Below are positions 1-7,656 of a DNA stretch of 11,555 nucleotides, one piece after another. This DNA is from DASQHW01 sp038209365 (lineage in GTDB: Bacteria; Actinomycetota; Acidimicrobiia; IMCC26256; PALSA-610), in assembly GCA_038209365.1 (NCBI GenBank), contig JBBQXS010000084.1, forward strand, positions 1 to 11,555, given 5' to 3'. The notes below the pieces were generated by a model. It did not search any database. It was not told the origin of the DNA and saw only the letters and a program-made list of their open reading frames with translations. How positions within the stretch are numbered: position 1 is the first letter of the stretch; the number at the start of each line of letters is the position of its first letter. The position numbers and the translations under genes are program-made.

Positions 1-1
1 C

Positions 2-172
2 GCGGTAGGAGCGAACCTCACCGCGAACATCTGGCTCGCCTCGAGCTCCGAACCCAGCACGTGGATGCTCACCGCCACCGACACCACCTTCGCCTCCGGC
101 TTCGCCGGCATGCGCATCCTCACCAACGCCGGCACCGCCACCGTCACCTCCTTCCAGGCCAAGTCGCTCTGA
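2..172 (+). CDS. Secreted protein, C-terminal end of a concanavalin-like beta-sandwich domain (partial, 5' end outside window)
   Basis: Only the last 56 codons are present, read in frame from base 2 and stopping at TGA 170-172. The visible residues include TANIWLASSSEPSTWMLTAT, then DTTFASGFAGMRILTNAG and the ending FQAKSL. The pattern of a Trp-containing strand, 'EP.TW...TD', then 'G..G.R......' is the usual C-terminal end of LamG/concanavalin-like jelly-roll domains found at the ends of secreted actinobacterial proteins, where they probably bind glycans or the wall. The gene at the right edge of the window begins the N-terminal half of what looks like the same domain type, so the missing upstream part may also carry a Ser/Thr linker and a beta-propeller. 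The next gene starts 13 bases after the stop on the same strand, so co-transcription is likely. The reading frame is clear; the exact family name is not. Confidence 0.7.
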   Translation, partial: AVGANLTANIWLASSSEPSTWMLTATDTTFASGFAGMRILTNAGTATVTSFQAKSL

Positions 173-185
173 AGGTCCACGATTG

Positions 186-770
186 ATGCCGACCACTCCG
201 AACCGAGCGCACATGAAGCGACCCCCATGTGTCAGGGGATCCTTCTTTCTCGTGATCGCACTCGCTTCGCTTTTGCTCGCGGCTGCGTGTGGATCAGGGA
301 ACGACTCGCACTCGAGTTCACCCGCCGCTCCTCCCCGCGAGCTGACTGCGAAAGCGGCCGGCGGGTCGCCCGGCGTCGGGCCGCTGACGGCAGCCGATCC
401 GACGTCGGTCGGCGGCAAGAGCCAACCTCAGCAGGTTGTCTTGCATGACCGAGTGCTCATCGTCAATGGCGTGGCCAAGCGAACGGATGGTGGCCGAACC
501 TTCATCGATGTGGACCTGACTCTTCAAAGTCGCCGCAAGGCCACGATCACAAACAAGCCGCACTTCTTTGAAATCATCGGCGCGGAAGGTGACGCCTTTG
601 CGAAGCAATACAATCGCTCCGGCGCCTTCTACGGCACGATCGATGCTCACCAGAGTCGCACCGGGACGATATCGTTCCCGATCCCTGAAGCGGCGACTTC
701 GACCTTGCGGCTGCTCTATCGGCCTGCGGCCGCGAGCCGAACAGTCATCGTCCCGTTGACCACCGGGTAG
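186..770 (+). CDS. Putative lipoprotein with DUF4352-like immunoglobulin-fold domain
   Basis: A 194-residue protein with a lipoprotein signal peptide: basic n-region (KRPPCVR, 11-17), hydrophobic core 20-34, and lipobox L31-A-A-A-C35. Lipidation at Cys35 would tether it to the outer face of the membrane. A low-complexity Ser/Pro/Ala/Gly stretch (about 36-80) leads to a globular domain at about 82-192. The strand pattern 'FIDVDLTLQSRRKATIT' (106-122), a Phe/Gly-Ala-Glu-Gly turn, then 'GTISFPIPEAATSTLRLLYRP' split over 160-180, matches the DUF4352 / Telobox-type extracellular fold. That family has no defined catalytic role and usually acts in binding or as an envelope accessory. The ATG at 186 is preferred because AAGG lies about 10 bases upstream; TTG 183 and ATG 213 (MKRPPC) are alternatives, and all keep the signal peptide. 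It lies 13 bases after the preceding gene and converges on the next with a 17-base gap. The domain call is by eye. Confidence 0.75.
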   Translation: MPTTPNRAHMKRPPCVRGSFFLVIALASLLLAAACGSGNDSHSSSPAAPPRELTAKAAGGSPGVGPLTAADPTSVGGKSQPQQVVLHDRVLIVNGVAKRTDGGRTFIDVDLTLQSRRKATITNKPHFFEIIGAEGDAFAKQYNRSGAFYGTIDAHQSRTGTISFPIPEAATSTLRLLYRPAAASRTVIVPLTTG

Positions 771-787
771 CACGACTCATCCGGACG

Positions 788-1882
788 TCAACGGTCGACG
801 GAAGATGTCGACGAACCCGATTGCACAGCTACGGCGAGCCGGTTTGCGAACTCCTCGTCGAACCAGATGCGGTTCTGGGAGTCCACGTTGAGACCGTCGT
901 GAGGGTGGCCGCCGCTGGGACTCTTGTAGAAGGAGAACGCACCGCCGCCGACTGGAAAGGACCCAAAGGTATTTTGCAATGAGTCGTCCAGCCAGATGAG
1001 CCCTTGCTTATCGGCCGCGATGCCAGAGGTGTGGGAACCACAATTGCCGCAAGCCGGAGTGTAGAAGTATTCGGTGACGCCGGCATTCGTGCCGGGCTCA
1101 GCGGCCGCGACGTTGAGTCTGCCGATCGCACTGACCCAGCCTTCGGACCACCAGACATTTCCCGCGAGATCAAGTGTGATGAGGTGGGGCGTCAGGCCGG
1201 AACCCTCGGTTGAAGCCGTTCGTATCTTGAACTCCTTCAGGACCCGCTGACTCGTGTATTCGCCGATTCGCGCGACAGAGTCGGGGTTCTCGGTGAACCA
1301 TATGTTGTTGTGGGCATCGATCGCGATGCCATACGGATTGCTGTTGCCCGCGGGCGTCGACACTTCCGCGAACGTCTGCGACGTGGGATCAAACGAGCCA
1401 ATCTTGTTTGAATAATGTTCGGTGAACCAGATCTTGCCGTTCCCGTCGATATCAAGGTCCCAAGGACCACCGCTGACGGTCGGAATGGGCCATTGTCTCA
1501 CTGCGTCAGTATTGGGATCGTACCAGCCGATGGCATTCGTGACGGGCATGGTGAACCAGACTTTGCCCGCCTGATCGACCTCGACAAATAGGGGTTGACC
1601 GAAGCCATTGGGAAGTGAAACGACGGTAGTCCACGTGTGCGTATCAGGATCAAAAAGCGCGAGTTTCCCGGGGGGAGTAGAGCTCGAGCAAGTCGGCGAT
1701 GGATCGCAGCCGGGCATCGCCACCCAGACACCCCCACCCGCATTGAAGGCGGTACCCCAAGGGTCCCCACCAGGGACCGGGTAGTCAGTACTGAAAATGC
1801 AGGAGCCGAGAAGAACGGCGCTTACGGCAATCAGCACCGCGCGGGTCGAAACGCCCCGCAGCACACGCCCACCCGTCCCCAT
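788..1882 (-). CDS. Virginiamycin B lyase-like beta-propeller lipoprotein, short form without C-terminal sandwich domain
   Basis: A 364-residue protein beginning at ATG 1882-1880. Residues 1-28 form a lipoprotein signal peptide with lipobox L25-G26-S27-C28, so it should be anchored outside the membrane. The rest is made of propeller blades carrying the repeated signature 'G.[IV]WFTE...N.IG' (for example 150-162 and 193-206), typical of the Vgb/streptogramin-lyase-like and NHL-type fold. Conserved features shared with the paralogue at 10018 are Cys59/Cys65, the CGNC pair Cys278/Cys281 followed by His284, and H326-P-H328 with E343-E344 in the last blade. It ends at SGSSTSSVDR, just where the paralogue's Ser/Thr linker begins. 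The open frame runs upstream to 2074, but that would overlap the esterase gene and place a long basic stretch before the signal peptide, so the internal ATG is preferred. No clear Shine-Dalgarno is visible. Antibiotic-lyase activity is not implied; many family members have no known substrate. Confidence 0.85.
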   Translation of the reverse strand: MGTGGRVLRGVSTRAVLIAVSAVLLGSCIFSTDYPVPGGDPWGTAFNAGGGVWVAMPGCDPSPTCSSSTPPGKLALFDPDTHTWTTVVSLPNGFGQPLFVEVDQAGKVWFTMPVTNAIGWYDPNTDAVRQWPIPTVSGGPWDLDIDGNGKIWFTEHYSNKIGSFDPTSQTFAEVSTPAGNSNPYGIAIDAHNNIWFTENPDSVARIGEYTSQRVLKEFKIRTASTEGSGLTPHLITLDLAGNVWWSEGWVSAIGRLNVAAAEPGTNAGVTEYFYTPACGNCGSHTSGIAADKQGLIWLDDSLQNTFGSFPVGGGAFSFYKSPSGGHPHDGLNVDSQNRIWFDEEFANRLAVAVQSGSSTSSVDR

Positions 1883-2004
1883 GCTGTGAGTTTGCCCCGC
1901 GGCCGGCCGTCCGGCGGCAAAAACTGGAAGTCGTCGGCCTACACGTCTGCCGAGGGCGGCTGTCGAAGCCGCGGACGACTGTGGTCCGCCCATATCCGGA
2001 CGCA

Positions 2005-3273
2005 CTACGCGGGATCGGCGGTTCCGAGACGGTTGACGAGCCACGGATACGCGTTGCGCAACGCGCGCTTCCATGTGTACCAGTCGTGTCCACCACCGGG
2101 AAGGAGATCCGTGACGATACGCATGTGCGCGGCGCGGGCGTGTGTGGCGAGCGACGTCAAGGATTCGAGATCATGATGGTTGCTGCTTCCGATCGCGAAG
2201 TAACCCTCGACGCCCATGGAAGCGTCTGTTGCGAACCAGCGCACGGGATCATGTGCGCGCCACGCCCCGATTGACCCGTTGTAGAGGTCGCGGATCGTAC
2301 GAGCGTCCGACCCGAGCGTCGGTGCGGGGTCGCCGGAGAAGTCAGCGAAGCTGGAGAATCGGTCGGGGTGCCGCGCGGCGAGCACCAAGGCACACGTCCC
2401 CCCTTCCGACAAACCGGCAACGGCCCATTGTCGAGGAGACTCCGCGACACCGAAGTGCTCAATCATGAACCGGGGCACGTCGACGGTCAGGTACGTTTCC
2501 GCCTGCCCCCGCGGACTGTTGACGCATTCGGTGTCGCCTGTCCCGCTGCCGTTCGCGTCGGGGAGGACCATCACCGGTGCGACGCCGTGATGCTCGTCCG
2601 CCCAACGGTTCGCGAGCGCGAGCGCACCACCGGCACGCAACCAATCGTCCGGACGTCCCGGCGTGCCAGAGATGAGCATCAGCACCGGAAGCCGGGGACG
2701 AGGGACCGAGAAGTAGACCGGCGGAACCCACACCCAGCCTCGACGATGCTCGAACCTCGACGTAGGCGCGGGCAGATCCAGGTGCGCGACCGCACCGGCC
2801 ACGCCGCCGAGCTCAGGAGGCCTCGACGGCACGAGGAGGCGCGCCGGATCGACCTGACCTGGCAATGGTGCACCCACCAGATCACCGACCGTCGGGATAT
2901 AGCCGTAGTGCATATTGATCTGCATGGCCGCGAACACGGCCATCGCCGGGATCGACACCAGTCCCATCGCCCGCCGCACCCATCCGACATGGCGCCACTG
3001 CAACACCCCGGCGCCCGCCCCGAAGAACGGAAGCGCGCCCCATGCCAGGAACGAACGCGGGTAGGTGCTCCCAAACCGGGACGGAGCATCGATGAGATGC
3101 GCCAGCCCCAACGCTCCCACAGCGGCGGCGCCCGCGATCACCACCCAATGCCACGGCGGACGCCGCAACCATGCGACGCTCGCCACCAACGCCGTCCACG
3201 CGATCACGTCGACGAAAGCGGGCAGCCATCCCCGCAACAACGACAGGTTCAAGTACCACGCCGTGGAACTCAC
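2005..3273 (-). CDS. Membrane-anchored esterase (putative esterase / antigen-85-like alpha/beta hydrolase fold)
   Basis: A 422-residue protein starting at GTG 3273-3271. The N-terminal third has about four membrane segments (roughly 15-36, 42-61, 73-92, 102-118). The rest, from about 165 on, is an alpha/beta hydrolase of the esterase D/PF00756 type. The nucleophile elbow is G287-L-S289-E-G291, preceded by a long strand-turn region with 'PVLMLISGTPGRPDDW' (196-211) and 'VMVLPDANGSG' (234-244). The likely catalytic His is H396 in 'GGGHDWYTW'; the acid is not certain but may lie near 366-370 (HHDLE). The closest described relatives of this fold in Actinobacteria are mycolyltransferases and carbohydrate esterases working outside the membrane, so acyl or acetyl transfer/hydrolysis on an envelope polymer is a reasonable guess but not shown. 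It lies 122 bases upstream of the Vgb-like lipoprotein on the same strand, so they may share a transcript. It is divergent from the GT2 gene. Confidence 0.87.
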   Translation of the reverse strand: MSSTAWYLNLSLLRGWLPAFVDVIAWTALVASVAWLRRPPWHWVVIAGAAAVGALGLAHLIDAPSRFGSTYPRSFLAWGALPFFGAGAGVLQWRHVGWVRRAMGLVSIPAMAVFAAMQINMHYGYIPTVGDLVGAPLPGQVDPARLLVPSRPPELGGVAGAVAHLDLPAPTSRFEHRRGWVWVPPVYFSVPRPRLPVLMLISGTPGRPDDWLRAGGALALANRWADEHHGVAPVMVLPDANGSGTGDTECVNSPRGQAETYLTVDVPRFMIEHFGVAESPRQWAVAGLSEGGTCALVLAARHPDRFSSFADFSGDPAPTLGSDARTIRDLYNGSIGAWRAHDPVRWFATDASMGVEGYFAIGSSNHHDLESLTSLATHARAAHMRIVTDLLPGGGHDWYTWKRALRNAYPWLVNRLGTADPA

Positions 3274-3668
3274 CTGCGTCCGTCACTTACTTTCGCGCTC
3301 ACGCGGACGAGCCCAACGTGTCGCCACGACCCAGCCACCACTGCCTCCCGAGCACCAGTGAACTGCGTGATCGGCGCCGAGGCAATTGGCCGCATTTGCC
3401 ATTGCGTGCGCACTGAATAGGTGTATCGAACTGCACGAGGCGAGCGCATCGTTCGCGTTTCCGTTCTGCATAGTACGAACGCCAAAGCCACGCTACGCAC
3501 GTTGGGAAGGTGTGGGCCCGTCGAAGAGAGGTCTTGCAGCGAGCGAGCGTCGTGCCTACCGTTGCGATGATACGGGGCGGCAGCGATCGTGGGGACGCCG
3601 ATGTGGGAACGCTCTGAAGAGGTCTCTAAAGACGCGCGTTCGTTCTGCGGACTGGGCTGCTAAGCCTG
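3274..3668. other. 395-base divergent intergenic region
   Basis: This gap separates the left-reading esterase gene from the right-reading GT2 gene and must hold promoters for both if the annotated starts are right. Several short open frames cross it, but none has recognisable protein features, a convincing ribosome site or composition pointing to a gene. I saw no strong hairpin terminator, tRNA or clear operator. TTGCCA at 3396-3401 resembles a -35 box, but no good -10 hexamer sits at the right distance, so no promoter is called. The GT2 start is uncertain, and part of the right end could be coding if translation begins upstream. Confidence 0.5.
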
Positions 3669-6008
3669 GTGCTTCGGACGCCGCCCGCAAGTACACGATC
3701 CTTCGGACGATCCGCGGCCGACGTCGCGCCTGCGTCTCGTCTCTTGGTGTTCGGCACCGGGCTCGGCATCCTCGGCATGGTCATCGGCATGGTCGGTGCC
3801 GCACTCGAGGGAGCGAGCACGTTCCTACACGTTCGGAGCTCTCACGAGTTTGCTCGTAAGGCAGTCGCGGGCATGTCGGCCACGCAACGCGCAGCATTCG
3901 GAGAATGGATACAAGCAGCAGCGCGAAGCACCCATTCCAAGCCCATCCATGTCATGACGTATTCGCAGCTCTATGCGCTCGAAGCTGCGATGACCGTCGC
4001 GATCCTGCTCCTTGGTGGCAATCTGCTGTTCGCGATCATGCGCCTCGCCGCGATGCGAAGACGACTCCCGCACCCGAGTTTGGCCGGGTTGTTCCTCGCC
4101 GCGTCGGAGACGCACGTCACGATCGTGACACCGGCCTTCCACGAGGATCCGCGAGTGCTACGTCGAACGCTGCTGTCCGCCGCGGTGCAGACGCACATCG
4201 ATCGCGACATCGTCGTCCTCCTCGATAATGCGCCAACCGATCTGGGGAGCCGAGCTGTCCATGCAATGGTCCGTGAGATCGATGAGTGGTTCGCCGGCTT
4301 ACGCGCGATTGCGGAGTCTGTGCCCGACCACATAGCAGCTCGCGATGGATCATCCGAGGGAAGCGGTTCCGAACGAGTTGCCGAAGCGATGCTTCGCCTC
4401 ATCGCGGATGCGTTTGACTCGCTCGCGGCTCGCGAGCCGGCAGACGACCACGAAGCCGCTGCCTTCGCTGAGATCGTCTTGGCCAATGCGGCCACGGACC
4501 TGCGCGCGTGGGCAATCGACGTCGGCACGGGCCGATGTCGCTTCACGGTCGAGAGCGCCGGGTTGGTGCGGGCATGGCTGTCGCCCCGTATCCAAGTCTT
4601 CGAGCGCAAGCGTTACGCCAACTTGCCCCATGCACCGACGAAGGCGACCAACATCAACGCGTTCTTGCAGCTTCGCCCGGGGGCGTGGCGTGAACAATTC
4701 CGCTTCGGTGAACGCGTGTTGAAGCCCGCGAACGACGCCGACGTCCCGACGCTCGTCGTGGAAGACGCGCCGTTCATCATGTCCGTTGATGCCGATTCGT
4801 TCGTGGTCCCGCGTTACTTGACCCAGATGCTCGCGGTACTTGAACAGCCGGAGCATGTTCATACGGCAGTCGCGCAAACGCCTTACAGATCGATACCGAA
4901 CGCCCCGACAGAGCTCGAACGCATCGCCGGGGCCACGACCGACATGCAATACGTGGTGCACCAAGGATATGAGCAGTTCGAGGCCGCCTTCTGGGTCGGT
5001 GCGAATGCAGTCCTGCGGCGATCGGCGCTCGAGGTCGTCTCCCGCGAATACCTCGAACGGCGGCGGAGGTTCCGCCGCTACGTCGCCGACCGCACGCTGA
5101 TCGAGGACTCCGAAGCCTCGATCGGTCTTGCCGAGCGCGGCTTCCGCATCTTCAATCATCCGGAGCCGCTTGCGTACAGCGCGACACCACCGGACATCGG
5201 CGCCCTGATAATCCAACGCCGCCGTTGGGCCAACGGCGGACTGCTCATCATGCCTGCCCTCATTCGCTATCTCGTACGCACCCGTCGCTTCGTTGAAGTC
5301 GGACTTCGCACGCACTACCTGCTGTCGACCGCGTTCTCGGCCTTTTTCGTTCCCTTCCTCGCACTGTGGTTCGCGTTCGCCTATCCGTTTGTCGACGATA
5401 TTCGCAGCCCATGGCTCGCCCTCGGCACCGTCGCGGGCGTCACCATCTACGCGCACGAGCTGAAGCGAAACGGCTATCGACGGTCTGACGCGCTGCGCGT
5501 CTACGCGCTCAATCTGGTTCTCTTGCCTGTGATCATCGGCGGCACGCTGCGGTCCATCCAGCAGCTCGTCACCGGCCGCCGCGCTCCGTTCGGCCGCACA
5601 CCGAAGGTGCAGCATCGCACCCGCATCCCGGGGGTGTACGCAGCGGCGGTGTTGGCCATGATCGCCGTTCTCGGTGCAGGCGCAGTCCTGCGCCTTCGCG
5701 GCGGGAACCCGGTGTACGCGTCGTTCCTCGGGTTGAACCTTGTCGCAATCAGCTGGGCGGTGATCCGTCTCGTAGGGTTACGAGCCCTCTTCTCGGATCT
5801 GTGGCACGCGATCGAACGGCAAGCTGGTCGCGTGCTGCGCATTCTCCGAGGTACAGGTCGGGAGGAAGCGTCAACGCTCCACGGCTCGGAGCGCGGGGAT
5901 GCCGTGCCCGTCGCCCACGCCGACGCGGTACGCATTCTGCGGGCACTCGAACCCTTGGCTGCGGCACGCAGTGGGAGCACGCACACGCGTCGTGCCGGTG
6001 CGCAATAG
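3669..6008 (+). CDS. Processive GT2 family membrane glycosyltransferase (cellulose-synthase-like polysaccharide synthase)
   Basis: A 779-residue membrane protein expected to polymerise a sugar from a nucleotide-sugar donor and move the chain across the membrane. Two membrane segments (about 25-47 and 104-125) precede the cytosolic GT-A domain, which starts 'HVTIVTPAFHEDP' (149-161). The processive GT2 residues are in order: D186 (LLDNAP), KATNIN 325-330, V373-D374-A-D376 (DxD, metal and donor), E479-D480 (catalytic base region), and Q516-R-R-R-W520 (QxxRW, acceptor end). 'GRTPKV' at 642-647 matches the gating-loop-like TPK motif. About five more membrane segments follow (549-572, 582-596, 612-628, 655-674, 683-703). 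There is no C-terminal PilZ domain. About 135 residues (190-325) are inserted between the first Asp and the KATNIN motif, longer than in most members. The GTG start has no clear ribosome site; TTG 3744 or GTG 3747 are alternatives. The polymer made cannot be told from sequence. Confidence 0.9.
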   Translation: MLRTPPASTRSFGRSAADVAPASRLLVFGTGLGILGMVIGMVGAALEGASTFLHVRSSHEFARKAVAGMSATQRAAFGEWIQAAARSTHSKPIHVMTYSQLYALEAAMTVAILLLGGNLLFAIMRLAAMRRRLPHPSLAGLFLAASETHVTIVTPAFHEDPRVLRRTLLSAAVQTHIDRDIVVLLDNAPTDLGSRAVHAMVREIDEWFAGLRAIAESVPDHIAARDGSSEGSGSERVAEAMLRLIADAFDSLAAREPADDHEAAAFAEIVLANAATDLRAWAIDVGTGRCRFTVESAGLVRAWLSPRIQVFERKRYANLPHAPTKATNINAFLQLRPGAWREQFRFGERVLKPANDADVPTLVVEDAPFIMSVDADSFVVPRYLTQMLAVLEQPEHVHTAVAQTPYRSIPNAPTELERIAGATTDMQYVVHQGYEQFEAAFWVGANAVLRRSALEVVSREYLERRRRFRRYVADRTLIEDSEASIGLAERGFRIFNHPEPLAYSATPPDIGALIIQRRRWANGGLLIMPALIRYLVRTRRFVEVGLRTHYLLSTAFSAFFVPFLALWFAFAYPFVDDIRSPWLALGTVAGVTIYAHELKRNGYRRSDALRVYALNLVLLPVIIGGTLRSIQQLVTGRRAPFGRTPKVQHRTRIPGVYAAAVLAMIAVLGAGAVLRLRGGNPVYASFLGLNLVAISWAVIRLVGLRALFSDLWHAIERQAGRVLRILRGTGREEASTLHGSERGDAVPVAHADAVRILRALEPLAAARSGSTHTRRAGAQ

Positions 6009-6103
6009 ACGGGGCTGGGGCGTACGCGAAGGCCGTCGCACCTCAGCAGCCGTCGTGCAGGGGCGACTCGGACCGTGCCGCGTCGGCGGGCAAGATCTGG
6101 GAC

Positions 6104-7642
6104 GTGAATGACACGCTGCGCCGACCACGAAGCGTCTCCGCGCGTGTGGCCTCGATCGTCGTTGCCGTGGTCTGCGTCTCGGCGTGCAGCAGCGGGGGCT
6201 CATCGTCGCGTCCGGCGCCAGACGCGCCCCAGCCGGTAGCGACGAGCGACCCGGCCCAGCATCGGCTCGATACCTCTCGGCTCGTCGTGTATCAGGTGTG
6301 GCTCAACTACTACTCACGGAATGTGCGCGACGGTCATGACTCATTCGACGTCTTCGCGAACGCGGCGACGCACCTGAACGCCATCGCTGCGATGGGCGTG
6401 ACGGCCATCCAACTCTCTCCGGTACAGACCTTCAGCTCCGAGCCGAGGATGGGGACTCCGTACAGCGTCAAGGACTACTACGCGGTCGACCCGACCTATG
6501 CCGGACTGCATGGCTCCGACACGCGGACGCGGCAGCAGAGTCTCGCCGCGCTGAAGCGTTACATCGAACGCGCGCACCGGCTCGGGCTGCGCGTGATCAT
6601 GGACTGCGTGCTGCACAGCACCGCCCCTGACAATGCGCTGGTCTCTCAACGTCCCGATTTCTACGTTCGCGGTCGCGACGGCCGCGTCGTGAAGAATCAG
6701 TTCGGCTTTGCCGTGCTCGACTACAACAACCCCGCCGTACGTTCGTACATGATCGACATGATCAAGTTCTGGGCGTTGTCAGTGGGGTTCGATGGCTGCC
6801 GAGCCGACCTCGCTGCGACGATTCGCGTGTCGTTCTGGGCGACGCTCAACAGTGACCTGAAAAAGGCGAAGCCCAGCTGGATGATGGTCGCCGAGATCTC
6901 CGACAGGCTGGATGAGTATGCCGGTACCTATTCCGGGCCCGGATCCCGGGACGGGGAGCGATATGAGGACGTCTACGCGTTCGACGCGATCTACGGCGTC
7001 GACTACATGCGGGCGTTGCGCGGCATCGTCGACCGCATCGCATCCGGTGCCGCGCTGCGGCGAGCCTGGAACTTGCCCGACAGGCTCGCCAGGCCGGCGC
7101 CGGCCGGCACAGCCGTGTACCGAGGTATCGACAACCATGACCAGCGGCCGAGAGCAACCGCGCTCGCCGGCGGCAACGACGGGATGCTCGCCGCGATGGC
7201 CGTGAGCTTCACACTCGACGGCATTCCCTTCATCTTCAACGGCCAAGAGATCGGCGAAACGACCGGAACGAACATCTTCTTCGACCGGCTCTACATTCGC
7301 TGGACGAGTCCACCGCACCCCGAAGACGCGCGCACCTTCGCCCGCTTGCTGAGACTCCGGCAAACGCATCCAGCCCTCGTGCGCGGAACGACGGTGTGGT
7401 GCGCCACCAGCGGATCGGGAAGTGTGATCAGCTTCCTTCGCACAAGCGCCGATGGCGTCGCCCTCGTCGTCGTCAACCTCTCTTCGAGACCCTGGACCGG
7501 AACGGTGACCGCGCCGCCCGGCCAGCCGCTGACCGGGACGATCAGCGACCTTCTCTCCTCTCGCGCTGATGTCGTGGTGAAGCAGACCCTGAGGCTGACG
7601 CTCGGCCCCTACCAGTATCTGATCGGCGACGTGCACGCCTGA
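6104..7642 (+). CDS. GH13 alpha-amylase-family glycoside hydrolase, lipoprotein
   Basis: A 512-residue protein starting at GTG 6104. A signal peptide (1-27) ends in lipobox V25-S26-A27-C28, so the enzyme should be tethered outside the membrane. A Ser/Pro/Ala spacer (29-55) leads to a (beta/alpha)8 barrel of the GH13 type acting on alpha-glucosidic bonds. Conserved regions: 'GVTAIQLSPV' and 'YSVKDYYAVDPTYAGL' (98-135), region I 'RVIMDCVLHS' (163-172), region II 'GFDGCRAD' with nucleophile D235, region III 'MMVAEI' with acid/base E264, region IV 'GIDNHDQ' with transition-state stabiliser D346, and 'NGQEIGE' (379-385). A small C-terminal beta domain follows (about 430-512). Region I normally reads D-x-x-x-N-H; here it is D-C-V-L-H-S, so the Asn-His pair is altered although the catalytic triad is intact. 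The open frame extends back to 5801 inside the GT2 gene, but the signal peptide fixes the GTG start. It follows the GT2 gene by 95 bases and could be co-transcribed. Substrate is unknown; hydrolysis or transglycosylation are both possible. Confidence 0.9.
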   Translation: MNDTLRRPRSVSARVASIVVAVVCVSACSSGGSSSRPAPDAPQPVATSDPAQHRLDTSRLVVYQVWLNYYSRNVRDGHDSFDVFANAATHLNAIAAMGVTAIQLSPVQTFSSEPRMGTPYSVKDYYAVDPTYAGLHGSDTRTRQQSLAALKRYIERAHRLGLRVIMDCVLHSTAPDNALVSQRPDFYVRGRDGRVVKNQFGFAVLDYNNPAVRSYMIDMIKFWALSVGFDGCRADLAATIRVSFWATLNSDLKKAKPSWMMVAEISDRLDEYAGTYSGPGSRDGERYEDVYAFDAIYGVDYMRALRGIVDRIASGAALRRAWNLPDRLARPAPAGTAVYRGIDNHDQRPRATALAGGNDGMLAAMAVSFTLDGIPFIFNGQEIGETTGTNIFFDRLYIRWTSPPHPEDARTFARLLRLRQTHPALVRGTTVWCATSGSGSVISFLRTSADGVALVVVNLSSRPWTGTVTAPPGQPLTGTISDLLSSRADVVVKQTLRLTLGPYQYLIGDVHA

Positions 7643-7656
7643 ACGCGCATGCGTGA

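Noticed and set aside
788..1882. Streptogramin resistance gene (vgb)
   Set aside because: The fold fits, but active-site residues appear changed and the protein is a surface lipoprotein with a paralogue carrying a sandwich domain; calling it an antibiotic-resistance gene is not justified.
1883..2074. N-terminal extension of the Vgb-like lipoprotein gene
   Set aside because: It would put 64 basic residues ahead of the lipoprotein signal and overlap the end of the esterase gene by 70 bases.
2368..3420. Long open frame (350 codons) on the plus strand opposite the esterase gene
   Set aside because: Its product is Arg/His/Pro-rich with no domain or signal; the opposite strand holds a complete hydrolase, so this is an antisense shadow of high-GC coding.
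4350..5615. 421-codon open frame on the minus strand inside the GT2 gene
   Set aside because: The GT2 motifs cover this whole stretch on the plus strand; the antisense product has no recognisable features.
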